Assembly: GCA_009760855.2 (NCBI GenBank)
Contig: WPIO01000008.1
Location: 6,586,001 to 6,650,000, forward strand
Direction: 5' to 3'
DNA: 64,000 nt
Origin: Cristatella mucedo
Taxonomy: Eukaryota; Bryozoa; Phylactolaemata; Cristatellidae
The stretch's first letter is position 1, and each line of letters starts with the position of its first letter. The notes under the pieces were generated by a model that saw only the letters and a list, made by a program, of their open reading frames with translations, was not told where the DNA came from and did no database searches. Positions 24,107-62,699 of this stretch are shown here, piece after piece. The translations under genes were made by a program, and so were the position numbers.

Positions 24107-24292
24107 CAGTAGTTCCCAACCTTCCTAATGACGTGACCTTTTAATACAGTTCTCATGTTGGGGCGAATCCCAACCATAAAATAATTGTGTGCAAAATATG
24201 TAAATGCGTGTTTTCCGATGGCCTTAGGCGACCCTTGTCAGTGGGTTGTTTGAGCCTTAAAAGAGTCCCAACCCACATTTTAAGAACTGCTG
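24107..24292. mobile_element. Non-autonomous hAT-type transposon (MITE), 186 bp
   Basis: Terminal inverted repeats CAGTAGTTCCCAA and the complement of TTAAGAACTGCTG. It is flanked on both sides by the perfect 8-bp duplication CCTTAGAC (24099-24106 and 24293-24300). An 8-bp duplication and a CAG..CTG end are the hAT signature. No transposase is inside. Confidence 0.9.
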
Positions 24293-24856
24293 CCTTAGAC
24301 GGTTCTATACAGATTCTTGACTGATAACACACGCACATGTCAGAATTCTATACATCTAGCTCTAGTGGTTTCCTCATAGGCGTCTCTAACTTTATTTCCT
24401 CAATAGAACTCACAGAGAAAAAGCCTAAGGCCAAATGTGAAACGGAAAAGCCTTTGATTGCTTCAACCAGCCAATGCAGAAATAGCCAAGAGCTCGGTTT
24501 GTGTACATATATAAATCAGGCTCAGTGAAGATTTTCACTCGAATAGGAGTAATCAAGTGCCTTGCCTGCAAGTTTACTGCTTCCGGTACGATAGTTGCAA
24601 AGAAAAATATTTGAAACGGCATCAAAACTGAAGTACTGCCAAAAAAGTAACCAGAGAAGACCGCCTACGTTTCCTTAGCAAGCTAGTATGACTGATGAGG
24701 GTGAATCTCCATACAGCCTCACTTACTTCCCAAATTCCAGTGAATCAAATCCAGCCTGTAGATGGTTTTACTACTAATGGTACGTTCCACAAATAAAATC
24801 CTTTTGAGGCATTACTTCTTTAATCTTATTGTATTATTCTGACTTCTGATGTCTAG

Positions 24857-25331
24857 AGTATGCTGACCCACAAGGCCCGCCACGGCTTGGCTCCTTCGTA
24901 CCTAGCTGAACTGCTGCATAAGTTTCAGCCTGTTTGCGCCCTCAGGTCCTGTGTGGACAATAAATTAGCTGTCCCATTCCTCCGCTTAAAGACAGTTGGC
25001 GACAGAAGCTTTAGCTCTGCAGGTCCTGGACTGTGGAACTCGCTTCCTGAATTCTTACGCAACGACATCTACTCTCCAACTGCCGACCATGGCTCATCTT
25101 TTTCAGCGGTCCTGAACTGCTACTTCTATGCTACTCACTACCTCAACTGCTCTCTTAACTCTGCTATGCTTCCCACTTTCTCTTTGTTGCGTGAGACGAA
25201 GTCTGTTGGCTACCGAATGCGTACCGAAAGCCGCTTAGGCTGTGAGTGCGCTATACAAAACTCTCCAGCGTAACACCCACATGTCTTTATGACTTTGTGG
25301 AGTTACTGACGGAGATACATTACATTACATA
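24857..25331 (+). mobile_element. Family-B LINE 3' end with intact local frame
   Basis: 137 open codons: HKARHGLAPSYLAELLHKF, then VGDRSFSSAGPGLWNSLP. These are followed by the GTGGAGTTACTGACGGAG 3' end and (ATTACATT) repeats. It is the cleanest copy of this tail in the window. It is 5'-truncated. Confidence 0.88.
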
Positions 25332-25339
25332 GAGAAACC

Positions 25340-27455
25340 GACATTGCCAAACCATTGAACATCTGAAGGAACATAATGCCTTTGAAAATAAATCTTATCT
25401 TACAAAGTATGATTGTTTTCGCTGTTTAGGCAGAGATTCCTTGCTTATAAGTTCCGGCTTAACGTTGCCAACTGATTGAAAATTGGTAAACAATTATACT
25501 CGGATCTTCGAACATGATTTTAAATGGTGTTTTGTATACAACTTTATTTTAGCGATGAAGGATAAAGCCTCATTTCAAATTTCATTTTTCTCATTTCACA
25601 AAACTAATGCTTCACTCACTATTTGCTGTAATCCTTCTACTGTGCTTAGCTTTAATTGACTTCAACGGCAAGCTATTACCCACAGTTATCGGATGACTAA
25701 ACAGGTACCTTTTTTGCCTCGCAAACCTAATGAATGTAACTCGTTGAATAGCTTAAACAAGAGCCCCTACAATTCTCTTAGCGACTGAATTGCTCTCAAG
25801 AGTGCAGCAGTACCAGCGGCGTACGGCAAGGGGTGAATTTATGCAAGAAAAATTTATTCGCTTTTTTTGGTAGCTCAAGTAGCCCAGCAATGCTGTCCTT
25901 AACATAATTCAATGTGAAAGATTTATACCAAATCACTTTCAATCCAGAAATAACTTATAAACCTCTCACAAAGTTCAACAAAATTCAGCAGCGACTAATT
26001 CGGCTTTAGTAAATACTTGGTAAAGAAAATGGCTCGCAAATACAGATTTCATCAACAGTAAACATCTTTGCAGTCTGTTAGTGGCGAGCTCATGACTTTC
26101 TATTTGTGCCGTAGGCACCTACTAAGCCGTCTGCGTCTAGCAGCTCAGTAACAAGAATCATTTCTTAGCTGGGAATTAAACATGCTTATCTTCAAACTAA
26201 TTTTCTCTGACAGTCTTTAAACGTATTGATTTCCTCTTCGCCTTCTACTCCTCAAAAGTAGACTCTTAACGCTAACTCAGTTAGTGGAAGCAGCACGTTG
26301 GAAGATATATCCTTACATGCAGCCGACAATCACTTGACTGCGTCTCAACAGAACACACATATGGAGAAGAATTTACCAATACATGAGTCGGAGGTTATTA
26401 TGCATTGTTTCGAGCAAAAACGCGACTGTTAAAGAACAAAACCAGGAAAAACAAGACCTATACATTTATTTCAATCTATATCAGTCAAGCAGCACTACCC
26501 TTCATCCTGAATGACTTCTTTATTTTAGTTATAGAAGACAGACTGAAACAATACTTAATTAACCTACTCTGGCTAACTGCAGCAAAGCCTAAATAAAGCT
26601 CAGAACACACAATCTCCTTGCGGTCACCTAAATTGTTTAACTCCCCTCATTATACCATAAAAGATGGACTACTTACACAACTTACCAAAGCATCACAAGA
26701 TCTAAGCCAATCGCAAGATGCTCAAACTCCACACTTACTAACATGAGCTTTTCGTTTTTACGAGAAGATATTTATGAGTGAAGACAGCTGGACAGGTAAG
26801 TGTTGTAATACTAAGGAGATAGAATGCCTTCTCAAGGTGCAACTAATGTGGCTTCTGTAATTAGATCGGTGCATCATGCTGATCGTAAACCCAGAAAATC
26901 CTGAAAGGTGTACAGGTTAAACGATTTAAGAATACTTTATTTCCTACATAGAAGTAAATTAAACGGTCAGTGCTCGTTTATTATGACTTCACCGAGGATG
27001 AAGTATAACAGACGTATAATTTTCTGGTAAGTTTATGTAAAAGCGGGCATAGATCCTAACCGCTTTCAATTAAAATTGGTATTAACATGGCAACGTATTA
27101 TTATTCAGATTGGTTACAATTCACTTGTGAAATTTGTTGCTGGTTCAAAAGCTCCGTTAACAATCAAAGTGAATATCCTTGTTTAAGAGTTTCTCTCCTA
27201 GAGTGAGCTATGAGAGAGGCTCATGTTAATGACATAGTGGGTTTCACAGCATCAGCTTACTAGCTAAAGCCATGGCTCATTCAATGAGACTTTACTGAGA
27301 GTGCACGAAGCCATCGAAATCATGGAAGCAGAGCTTAAGTATTCGTGAAATATTGGGCATTTGGAATAAAGCGTGTATGCTTTGAGCTTATTTGTAATCT
27401 AAAAAAGATGAATTTATTTTGCTAGTTTCTTGAAAGCTGTAACCGGGTTCAAATC

Positions 27456-27490
<35 letters not shown>

Positions 27491-28830
27491 CAAGGGAATT
27501 AATAAAACCTGAGTTGCTGGCAGGTGGGTAAAATACACTTTAAAACTGTAATACCAATAGTAATAATAGCAATAACTTTGGAACTCTTTAAGAGAACTGA
27601 AAATTTTTTCGGTAGGTTATTTACGCTGGATAAGCCGCATATTAATTGGTTAGAGATAAAATGCACGGTATCAGAACATATAAGCACACAAAAGACAAAT
27701 CTTCTAGCGTTCGCTTTGACTGAAGAACCTTTTTGGTCTCTTTATTTCCACCCAAGTCAGGCAGCGTCATGACGTCATATCGTAGTCATACCATAGTCAT
27801 TGACGGGCTATTGGGGCGTTCCAAATTAAAACACAATCTCCATATGTATTTAGGATTGATTATAAGCGGAACGACTGACGGCTTAGCTGAACGACTTACG
27901 TTGAATGGCCGTTGGTATGAGGCTGAGCCTGATGAGGAATAATTTCGGTTTTGCATGTCAGGGTAATACAATGAATGGATCTAACATCGACTAAACCTCG
28001 AAGTCAATACACTGCTTAAAAGGAACTTGTACAGGTCGTTTAGAATAATTACAATATGGCAGTTATGACTTTCGCAACAGACAAGCCTAGCCCCTGAATC
28101 TGGTATCAACTCTAAACGTACTGTTGCACTTACATGAAGTACATTTGTGTGTCATCGGCAAAGAAGTGAAGCCTTTGATTGTGGTTGATCGGCCCTCAAT
28201 AAAGACTTAGTGATCAATCGCACCTCACGCAGTAGAAATATATGGCAAAATTCAAAGAGAGACTACTAATTCGTGTTTAAGGCATTGTAAAAGAATTTTT
28301 GTAATTTAGGATCCTTTAATTATGGGAAGCATTACTTACAAAATCAAAGGTGACAAAGGAGACAAAACATTGCCCCATGTGCAAAGCTGCAGCGAAAGAA
28401 GCCGAAATTTCAAAGGCTGAGAGCTAATCTGTATAGCCTTAGCTTGGTTGATCTTTGAACCCTACCCCAGTTGCCGATGCATTAGAAAATAAAAGTAGAC
28501 TATATGAAAGCTTTCAGTGAGTAAACATCGCAATACCACTGACTACTTACTTGCACATGCCCCAACCTGAAACTGTATTTTATCTTGATCAGAATTAGTT
28601 TCGCCAATTCAAGGGCGAGCTTTGCAGGGAGGCAAGTGCAAAGCCTTACTTTCAGATCATGACAGGAAGCCAGCACAAAGCGCCTTATAAGCGGCACCTG
28701 ACGTCTATGTTAAATGGCAGGGAGGCTTTGTGACTATGCGACGACTTCTAATATTTCTATGCGATTGCAAATAGTATTTTCAGAAAATTTCTTCATTGAG
28801 CCTGGTAACTCTATTACAGTTTTGTTTCAG
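25340..28830. other. No recognised gene; AT microsatellite at 27458-27488
   Basis: Mostly AT-rich intergenic sequence downstream of the receptor. A minus-strand open stretch at 28551-28697 ends at a donor-like CAA|GTAAGT but has no domain. Plus-strand open stretches at 27524-27942 are unrecognised. Confidence 0.4.
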
Positions 28831-28838
28831 CATATATC

Positions 28839-28844
28839 TTTATT
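28839..28844 (-). terminator. Candidate poly(A) signal of the aGPCR gene
   Basis: AATAAA on the minus strand, about 240 bases past the stop codon of the receptor. It is the first clean hexamer I noticed downstream. The assignment is by position and motif only. Confidence 0.45.
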
Positions 28845-29084
28845 CCAGTATTGCATCAGCAGCGTTGCCAGCACAGAGTTATTATTCGGAGCCTTGGGAA
28901 TCGATTTCTTTCTAATATAACATGCATTTCTCTCAAATGTATCGGACCTATTCTCTTTTGCTGCAATTCTTTTAGAAGTAGAAAATTGTTGCAATTATCC
29001 TAAAAGAGGCAGTTTTGGGTTGCTGTATTTTTCAATCCTTTTAATGCAAGCATAGAAATAGAGCCATTAATTGCAGGCCCACTT

Positions 29085-55366
<26,282 letters not shown>

Positions 55367-56640
55367 CTTCATATTTGGAAGGAAAAACGATGAAAATGGA
55401 AAGCAGTAAACTACAATAAAAATGCAAGCAGAATCTAGAGTAGAATCTGCCTTTAAAGCAATGGACACTTCTATGGGTATCGTTAGCACTAGAATGTGGT
55501 GCTCAACTTTCAGGAATTATTACTTTTTATATAGGAACAGTATATCTAACTCCGCATACTTTATTGATAGACATTATCCCCAGCGTCGCGTGCAACAATT
55601 TCTTTCGTCAAAGCGAGATAGCCAAGTCGGCGAATAATCCTAGAATTCTTACCGAGGACGCAAAACAGCTACGTACTATCTTCTGGTTACAATATTAAGT
55701 CTTTTTTTAATGAATTATATAAGTCAATTAAACCGGAAAAGTCAGCGAGATATATCAAGATACAAGAGCCTCGTGTTCGGCAGGCAATTAATTCCAACTA
55801 TTGGCACCCTGCTAGTTTTACTGGGGCCGTTAAAATGTATTTTATTTGATAAAACTAAACTCTGTTGTAAGTTCGTAGTAGTTGAATTTATAAAAAAAAT
55901 TTGCAAATTAAGCCTGCATAAAATTACTGAAGGTTTTGCTGAAGAAGCCTAAAAACACCTGGCGCACAGCTTAACATTTTAAAAACTGCAGGCTCTTTCA
56001 GAAGGTATTGTTGTACAGTTAAGTAACGAATATATGCTGGGTAATTATTCAAGAACAAATGCAAATGGCTGCACTTTGCCAGTGAGCATTTCAGGAATAA
56101 GCTGAACCAAGTTGACGCTTTCTTTGTCCTATCCACGAGGGATAAAACTGAAATATCTTCGAATGATTAGTCCCTTGATTATTCGCAAAGATCTCCGCCA
56201 CGTAAGCTTAGCTAAATCTTGTACAAACTAGGGTCTAAAGCTTACTTTTGTATTACTTTTCTCAAATTTAAATTATCAACAGTTTGAGCCTATTTCAAAT
56301 GAGGTGCAAACGTGAATGAAAACGTGGTTCTAGCTTACAAAATTTCAATCGAGCGTCAGGTGAATTTTCAGAAATTCCAGGTTATCCAATTTTGTACACG
56401 TGCCAAGCACGATCGCTAATTCGTGGCATTACATAAAGATGAAAAACTAGCTACTCAATTAACGGCAAGCACAAGCTTGTTTATTTGAGCTCATTTGTTT
56501 TTCATGCTTAGATGCACACCACAAATAGTCGCTTGATAGCAAAATTGTGAGTTATATTATTCTGCGATTGCGCCTCTTAATGCTGCAGCACTGAAACGAA
56601 GGTTTAGTAGTCGCGCGACCGACGAAAGAGTTCCGGCTGC

Positions 56641-56690
56641 AAGCATGAATCTTACCCACTAGTGGAGCACGAATCTTACCCACTAGTACA
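56641..56690. repeat. Two-copy 24-bp tandem repeat
   Basis: GAATCTTACCCACTAGT occurs twice, 24 bases apart. Confidence 0.85.
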
Positions 56691-56715
56691 GCCATCAAAA
56701 TAGTTGACAATACCT

Positions 56716-56782
56716 CTGAGCCAAAGCATGATCAAAGCGTGGTGGGCATCTGTCTAGCCCTCTCAAATAAAGACTCCTGTTG
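56716..56782 (-). CDS. Possible small exon upstream of HormR
   Basis: A small open segment between an acceptor-like AATCAACAG and a donor CAGAG|GTATTG. It reads SLYLRGLDRCPPRFDHALAQ and then R. Its two leftover bases could join C at 55358 to continue into LPKTLAGES. It does not fit the phase of the 57.5-kb exon. Recognition rests on splice signals alone; it could be chance. Confidence 0.25.
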
Positions 56783-57404
56783 ATTTTGTAATTGATGCAA
56801 AACCAAGTTTTCAAATGCAATGAAAGCAGCGAGTTAATCAACTGAACAGGCCAAACCTTAAAGTGGTGTAGCTCCAAGCTCGCCTACACTGGCTCAGCGA
56901 AACTTTTGAAATGTTTAGGTACCATAAATTTATTTTTATCTAAATATTATAACCACCCCTTCCAAATGACCGGATATCAACATTCGGTAATTAGGGCAAC
57001 CGGTATCCACGTTGGTCCACGGTAGATAGGTCAAGACAACAGTGAACAGGTAAAGTTTAATGTATCTAACCAGGATAGCATTTCCTAGATGCTATGCTTC
57101 TATTTAGGCTATATAACTTGAATGCGTTTTCACTCTTACCATAGTACGTGTGTTTTATAACTGCCGGTTTCAGGACTAGAACAGTAGCTTTCAATGACAC
57201 TAAAGGCTAATCCGTGGTGAAAACAAGTCAGGGTACCTCTCCAACAGAGTGCTTAGCACATGCTGTAAGTTATGTCAACTAGTATGCTACATGATGAGTC
57301 ATGAATGAGTAATAAATAATATAATAGCAACGTAACTTCAAACAGCAGTGAATATCCCACATCCTGCAGCCCATTCGTTGGGGTACAAAATTGAGACAGC
57401 TTAC

Positions 57405-57574
57405 AAGGATCTCGAATGATGAGTTCAGTGGAATGGAATGAGTACGAATTAGTGTTCAGTGATGCCGCTGCCGTCAATGCTCTCATGCGCAAGGCTTCCG
57501 GTTCCAGTGGTTTCTCTAATGGTGTATTACTCGTCAGCAGCATGTACATTGTCGTTGTTCTGGCGTTTGTAGGC
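57405..57574 (-). CDS. Probable extracellular exon, likely same receptor gene
   Basis: A 170-bp open exon (one base, 56 codons, one base). The acceptor is excellent (TCGTTTTACCTTACAG) and the donor is CCTT|GTAAGC. It reads PTNARTTTMYMLLTSNTPLE and later NTNSYSFHSTELIIRDP. Only this frame is open. I do not recognise a domain. Its strand, and its position upstream of HormR, suggest an N-terminal extracellular part of the adhesion GPCR. Phases do not join directly to 55.3 kb, so at least one exon is missing between them. Confidence 0.55.
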
Positions 57575-57723
57575 CTGTAAGGTAAAACGAAATATTACTA
57601 TGCCTAGGTGAACGTGCGGCTGTATCTGTGACTGCAAATCACTTTTTAAATCAAGTAAACAAAAGATGTTTCTAAATTCCACGTGTCCAAAACGATTCTT
57701 GCATCTTGCACATTCCTAGACGA

Positions 57724-58132
57724 TGTTCGGTGCTCATTGGCCTACCGGTTCTGGAGTTAATTAGGCTTGAGCACAGGCGAACCGAGCCTGGCAGGAGATA
57801 GCTTCGATAGCCCCTTGCACCTTTCCATTAGCAAAAAGGGGCCAGTGGAGGAACTGTCTAGTTGCAGGAGCACTGAGGAAGTCTCTAGCAACGCCCGGCT
57901 ATCCTACTCGCTCATCTGTGAGGTAAGCACAGTAGAGGTCAGCCGAGCCCACCCTTACATTCGTCGTGTCAAGGCAAGCGAAGAACCTCTCTCAGACAGC
58001 CCGAGCTCAGCCGACGCTCTTTTCTCTGCATGCATCGGCCCAAGTCTCGGCCTCTTTTCTTCTCTCCTACCGCGTCAAATAAATGGTCGATCGTGCTCTG
58101 CAAAAATACCACCTAGAATGGTTAGCTAAACA
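57724..58132 (+). mobile_element. Candidate second solo LTR, about 409 bp
   Basis: A GC-richer block bounded by TGTTCGG and CTAAACA (complementary ends TGTT/AACA), with CGATG repeated at the two edges. Near its right end AAATAAATGGTCGATCG looks like an LTR poly(A) signal. The direct repeat overlaps the TG by two bases, so the exact edges and the duplication are not settled. Confidence 0.45.
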
Positions 58133-58431
58133 CGATGCGGTCCCGTACGCTCGGCACAACTCGGCAACAAGTTCCATATTTAAAAAACACAAATGAAGCA
58201 ATTGTCCTCGTTTTTACGATCTACTATGTCTCGGCAAGCACGTTTCGTTTTTCTGTGGTTGGTACAAGTTTGAAACAGGGAATTCGATGACAAGCCTTGC
58301 TAGGTTAGGGTGCAAAATTAAATCGGTACGTACGGTTGAGCAAACAGCCGCGAAACTGTAGAGCTTTAACGAAGCGATCAAGGCTTTTAACCGATTCACT
58401 TACCACAACGGCAGCACATGTCGCGCTGTGC

Positions 58432-58460
58432 TCTGGAAATTGAATTAGTATGTTATTAGC
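58432..58460 (-). CDS. Possible 29-bp microexon
   Basis: A 29-bp segment flanked by a branch-like ACTAAT plus CAATTTCCAG acceptor and a strong donor GTG|GTAAGT. One frame reads EHSATCAAVV if the previous exon leaves one base. The splice signals are good but the sequence is too short to identify. It lies on the receptor strand. Confidence 0.25.
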
Positions 58461-58854
58461 CACCGTTAAACGCCCGAAAGACCACCACATTGATAACATT
58501 GCTAAGAAAGTTTTGAGGGTATCAGCTTAGCCACATCTGCCGCTTGTTAAATCTTGCAAGATATGATTGAGCTGCATCGAGTTAATTTAGTTGAATCCTC
58601 TCGCTACGTATCACTCATCAGCATGCAATCTCGCACGCCCAGTCGATAGTAGAATTATGTGCTGCAATCTAACAATACAATTCGACCAATATGAAAATCG
58701 TGGCTCTATCACACCTTTGGTTCTTGAGAGCTGAAGGCTTGGTCGCCAATAGATTTTGTAGTCGCATTTATTTTTATACTCATATTTACAGGATATTACA
58801 CTAAGTAATCAGGGAAACCGAGAGAATACGACGACAGTATAAAGCTGCTGTTTA

Positions 58855-59265
58855 GAGGCAGACTTGTGGGCGTGTCATCGCCGTCACGCGGCTCCGCCCC
58901 CAGCCGACGTTCCGTTCGCCCAACGGGAACGCTCCTTGCCGGCATGTGACGCGTCCCTTGCCGCACAATTCACTTTCTGCCTGTGCGTCCGCCTTCGCGC
59001 ACGTTATCCACTCTCTTCTCGCTCTCTCAACACCACGTGCTCTGGAGCAGCACGCGCGACGGCTGCTAGATCACATAATACAGCCGTTGTCGACAACGCC
59101 ACGACTCGCTTGTGGGGGGGCTTCGCTCTTCGTCGGGCTGCCATCGCACGCCCACGAGCCCCTACAGACTTTCCTTCTAAACAGGCACAAACTCTGAACC
59201 GATTTCCCACAGATTTTGGCTACTACATCACCTAATGTCACAAATGTTGGGGAAGGAGCCAAGTA
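58855..59265. other. CpG-rich island, function unknown
   Basis: A sharp GC/CpG-rich block with open frames in several frames that follow from composition. It contains a CACGTG E-box-like hexamer near 59034. It could be a regulatory island or a mobile remnant. Confidence 0.45.
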
Positions 59266-59284
59266 TGCAGACTCTCATGAAGAT

Positions 59285-59465
59285 TGGTGAGCCGTAATGG
59301 CTCACTAGGTAAGGCGGTTGCTTTTCACGACCTCGGCCCCGAGGTCGTGGGTTCGAATCCTGTCGTAGGCAATTCTTTATCGCCACTGCAAGCGGTGGTG
59401 ATAGCCGTCAAGGCTCTTCTGTCGCTATACAAAAATAGGCTGTTAAATCAGCTAGTATTTATTTT
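59285..59465 (+). mobile_element. tRNA-derived SINE-1, best copy
   Basis: Intact pol III promoter: A-box TGGCTCACTAGG at 59298-59309 and B-box GGTTCGAATCC at 59350-59360. The non-tRNA body follows (GCCACTGCAAGCGGTGG), then the CTTCTGTCGCTATAC tail. The CCTCGGCCCCGAGG between the boxes forms an anticodon-arm-like stem. It is not a functional tRNA gene. Confidence 0.9.
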
Positions 59466-59689
59466 ATTTATTTAAGAAGAATCTGGTTCTACTTGTTTGG
59501 CTCCTTGTTGGTCCAGCCGACCAAACAACATCCCTGAGCTGATCACATACACCCCTCGACAAAAATATAAAAATAGCTGACATTCGTAGCCTCGAGTTAC
59601 ACTGAGGCTTTCAGAGTAAATCCTTGAACGTGGTGCTTGTGAATTGTAGCAAAGCATTAAGCCTTTTTTAAATTTTTTATATATGCAGA

Positions 59690-59845
59690 GCTGGTTTGGT
59701 CCAGCTGTTAAGGTGCTCACCCCGACCAAGGTCTGGCTGAGGTCGTGGGCTCGAGCCCCGAGGCGCATGTGAAGCGCCTGAATAGTGATTAAGTTCTCTC
59801 AGGGCGCTATACAAATGAGCTATATTTATATTATTTTTGTATAGA
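59690..59845 (+). mobile_element. tRNA-derived SINE-2, good copy
   Basis: GGTCCAGCTGTTAAGGTGC head, B-box region GGGCTCGAGCCCC, then the L2-like tail GTGAAGCGCCTGAATAGTG, AGTTCTCTCAGGGCGCTATA and TTTATATTATTTT. Confidence 0.88.
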
Positions 59846-60271
59846 AGACGCGGCGCGTCTGCTTATGAAATCCATTAACAAACCCGTAACAGCGAATATT
59901 ACTTAGCATTATTCACCCGCACACCCGTAACGGCTCACACAACTTAGTACTGCTCCCTTTCCCGAAAAATCTGTTTCAAAATGCTTATTGTCCCTTTAAT
60001 TTATATTTTTCTAATGATATTCAGAAATGACGACTCCAACGAAGAATCCAACTTCTTCGGTGATGGCTTGGCGTCTTTCCAGGAACCCTTTCTACCAGCC
60101 CCCAGATTCGGCCATCAAATCTGTCGTGTAAACGTTCTAACTAGGAGGAAAGTCGGCGTCGGTCAGGAGAAAGTCTTCCGTGTAAACGTAGCTTAAGGAA
60201 TGCATGAGTCAATTAGAGTCTCTCTGCTAGTTCAACTAGGTCTTTGGTGTTTTTTATACCTTTGGTCGGTC

Positions 60272-60435
60272 ACCCTGGTTTGGCCCAGTGATTAAGGTGC
60301 TTGCCTTGAACCAAGGTCAAGCTGAATCCATTTGAATATTGAGGTCATGGGCTCGAGCCCTGTGGGATATGTGAATCGGTTGAATGGAGATTTAGTTTTC
60401 TGAGGGTGCTATGCAAGTAAATTGTATTTTTTTAA
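60272..60435 (+). mobile_element. tRNA-derived SINE-2, variant with inserted segment
   Basis: Same head and tail as the 59.7-kb copy, but with about 20 extra bases (around AATCCATTTGAATATTGA) before the B-box GGGCTCGAGCCC. Confidence 0.85.
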
Positions 60436-61234
60436 TGTATCTAGTTCTTTTTTAGCGTTTATCATCTCGAAAGGGTATTATGGAAACAGTAATGCTAAGG
60501 TTTAGGTCATGTCTCAGTGGGAAACTTCCCTGCATTCATGTCAACGGTCAAAGGCCATCCGGTAAGTCTTTAAGGTATGTATTCCCCTTCCCCCTCCGGA
60601 TGTTCTCGAGGTCAAATTTTTTTTGCAACCTGTATTCCCCTCTCGTCAATGGGATCGCCCGGCGCGATCCAGAAACATAAAAGCTCTTACCAAACCTATT
60701 GCTAATCAGCAATAGGAAGGTCTCACCCTCGAAATGGGCCAGTCCAGGATCTATCCTACAGTCTATTCGCGAAGTGTGTGTGTTCTGCACAAAAGTGGCC
60801 TTTAACTAAATGGTAATATAAGCTCCTCCCTCGAGTCGGTCTGCGTCCAGCTACCTAACACTGCCAAAAATAAACTTTCCAGTCTTCGTGTGAGCAAAAA
60901 GATGCATAAATTTGGTGCAAGACTTAGCAGCTAAGTCTGCCCTCCCATTGGTTTCAAGGTCACTCACCTTTTAGTCCCTTCACTGATGCGCTTTGGCTTA
61001 ACTATCTGAAGTACTTTCTCCCCATGCTTCAAATCGTCCACAGGTTTACTAGTTGCTTCTGTTTCTAAATTACTTCAAATCTTTTGCAGACGCTTTCAGT
61101 ATTATGCTACAAAAGCCTAGAATTCACTAATGAGCGGCATCACATTTCCAAACGTGTCAACATTAAACGAAATTTAAAAAATCGCCTGATTTTCGCTGCA
61201 TTTAATTTTTCTTTGTGAACTGCAGTGTATGTGC

Positions 61235-61360
61235 TTCTGCGTGCTAAAATTTTGCTCAGTATCACTGATCAGTTAACAAGTTTCCTTTCGAGCCTATGTA
61301 AAATGCCCAGAAACACATTTAGTTCTCCATAGGCTCAGCAAAAGTGTTCAGTAGTTAATA
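61235..61360 (+). mobile_element. L2-like 3' tail fragment
   Basis: AAAATGCCCAGAAACACATT, then TAGTTCTCCATAGGCTC; a decayed tail. Confidence 0.5.
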
Positions 61361-61864
61361 TTCCCATAACTTTACCTAATCGTCTCCCTAGTATTAAAGC
61401 ACACTATCCTTTAGTCTAGGCATAGCTGACTACAGCTCAGATAGAGTAATTGTATAACTTTTTTTGTAAAAAGTGATTTCACAGGTCCGCTTGTGCTTCG
61501 GCGGTCTCAGCATTCTAAGCACTATAATTCGCTTACATAAATAGATACGGACAGGTGAATCAGGTATATATTGGTTATGGTATTTATTAGAGCCTTATAC
61601 ACCAGAAACAAGAATCACATTTCAAGCTTTTGCCTTCTCTGTCTAGCATATCTCTATTTTTAAAGTCTGGGGCAAAGCCTGGGATTACGATCAAGAAGCG
61701 TTCAGAGATTGGATTTGTGGTAATCATGCAAGCACGGGTCAAATCAGAGTGGTCGCACTTAGTTAGAACAGCATCTTCTTCCTAGTTAACCTGCAGCTGC
61801 CGTCGGTTAGAACAGCAGCTTTCATCCGGTTGCCACTGGTATCCTCTTAGATGCCCATCACCTG

Positions 61865-62405
61865 ATGGAGATGTTCAATACGGCTGCTAAGACGATTACT
61901 CTCGCCAGAGAGTACCTCCCCCCATGCATGAGACTTGCTTCGTTATTAATCTTGGGCATTGACCACTCTTTACACCTAGCTGAACTGCTGCACCAGCTTC
62001 AGCCTCCTATTGCCCTCGGGTCCTGTATAGACAATAAATTAGCTGTTCCATTCCTCTGCTTAAAGTCCGTTGGCGACAGAAGCTTTTGCTCTGCAGGTCC
62101 TAGACTGTGGAACTCGCTTCAATAATTCTTACGCAACGACAGCTACTCTCCTGCTGCCGACTATGGCTCATCCTTTACAGTAGTCCTGAGCGGCTACTTC
62201 CATGCTACTCACTATCTCAACTGCTCTCCTGACTCTGCTATGCTTCCCACTTTCCCTTTGTTGCGTGAGACAAAGTCTGTTGACTACCGAATGCGTACTG
62301 AAAGCCGCTTAGGCTGTAAGTGTGCTACACAGAACTCTCCGGCGTTACACCCACATAGTATTTAAGACTTTGTGGAGTTAGAGACGGAGAAACATTACAT
62401 ACATT
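61865..62405 (+). mobile_element. Family-B LINE 3' end
   Basis: Encodes LAELLHQLQPPIALGSCID, then SVGDRSFCSAGPRLWNSLQ. It is followed by the shared 3' end (TTTGTGGAGTTAGAGACGG) and ACATTACAT. The RT part before this is decayed. Confidence 0.85.
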
Positions 62406-62699
62406 TGGGTTCGCCATGCTTCCAATCAGATATGTTTCACGTAACGGCTGAACAGAGGATATTAAACCGGCCATTCAATTAAGACATACTTGTAAAGTAG
62501 CTCTCAAAAATTCGTGAGGTATATTTCCTGTTAATTTTGAAAATATCGATATGGTATTTTCAGAATCTTGAGGTTTCTTCAATTCGTGTAATTGGTTTTT
62601 GAATATGAGGCTTGTCATTATTATTGCTACTTTTCTAATGACGACATCTCCTGATTTGACTACATTAAAAAAATGGGTACCTATCTATAACAGCATTGC

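Noticed and set aside
57767-58129. 120-codon plus-strand ORF
   Set aside because: Sits within an LTR-like block and has no recognisable domain; more likely a compositional by-product.
59285-59360. Genuine tRNA gene
   Set aside because: A and B boxes are intact, but the cloverleaf is not complete and the same head recurs with a SINE body and tail at other places.
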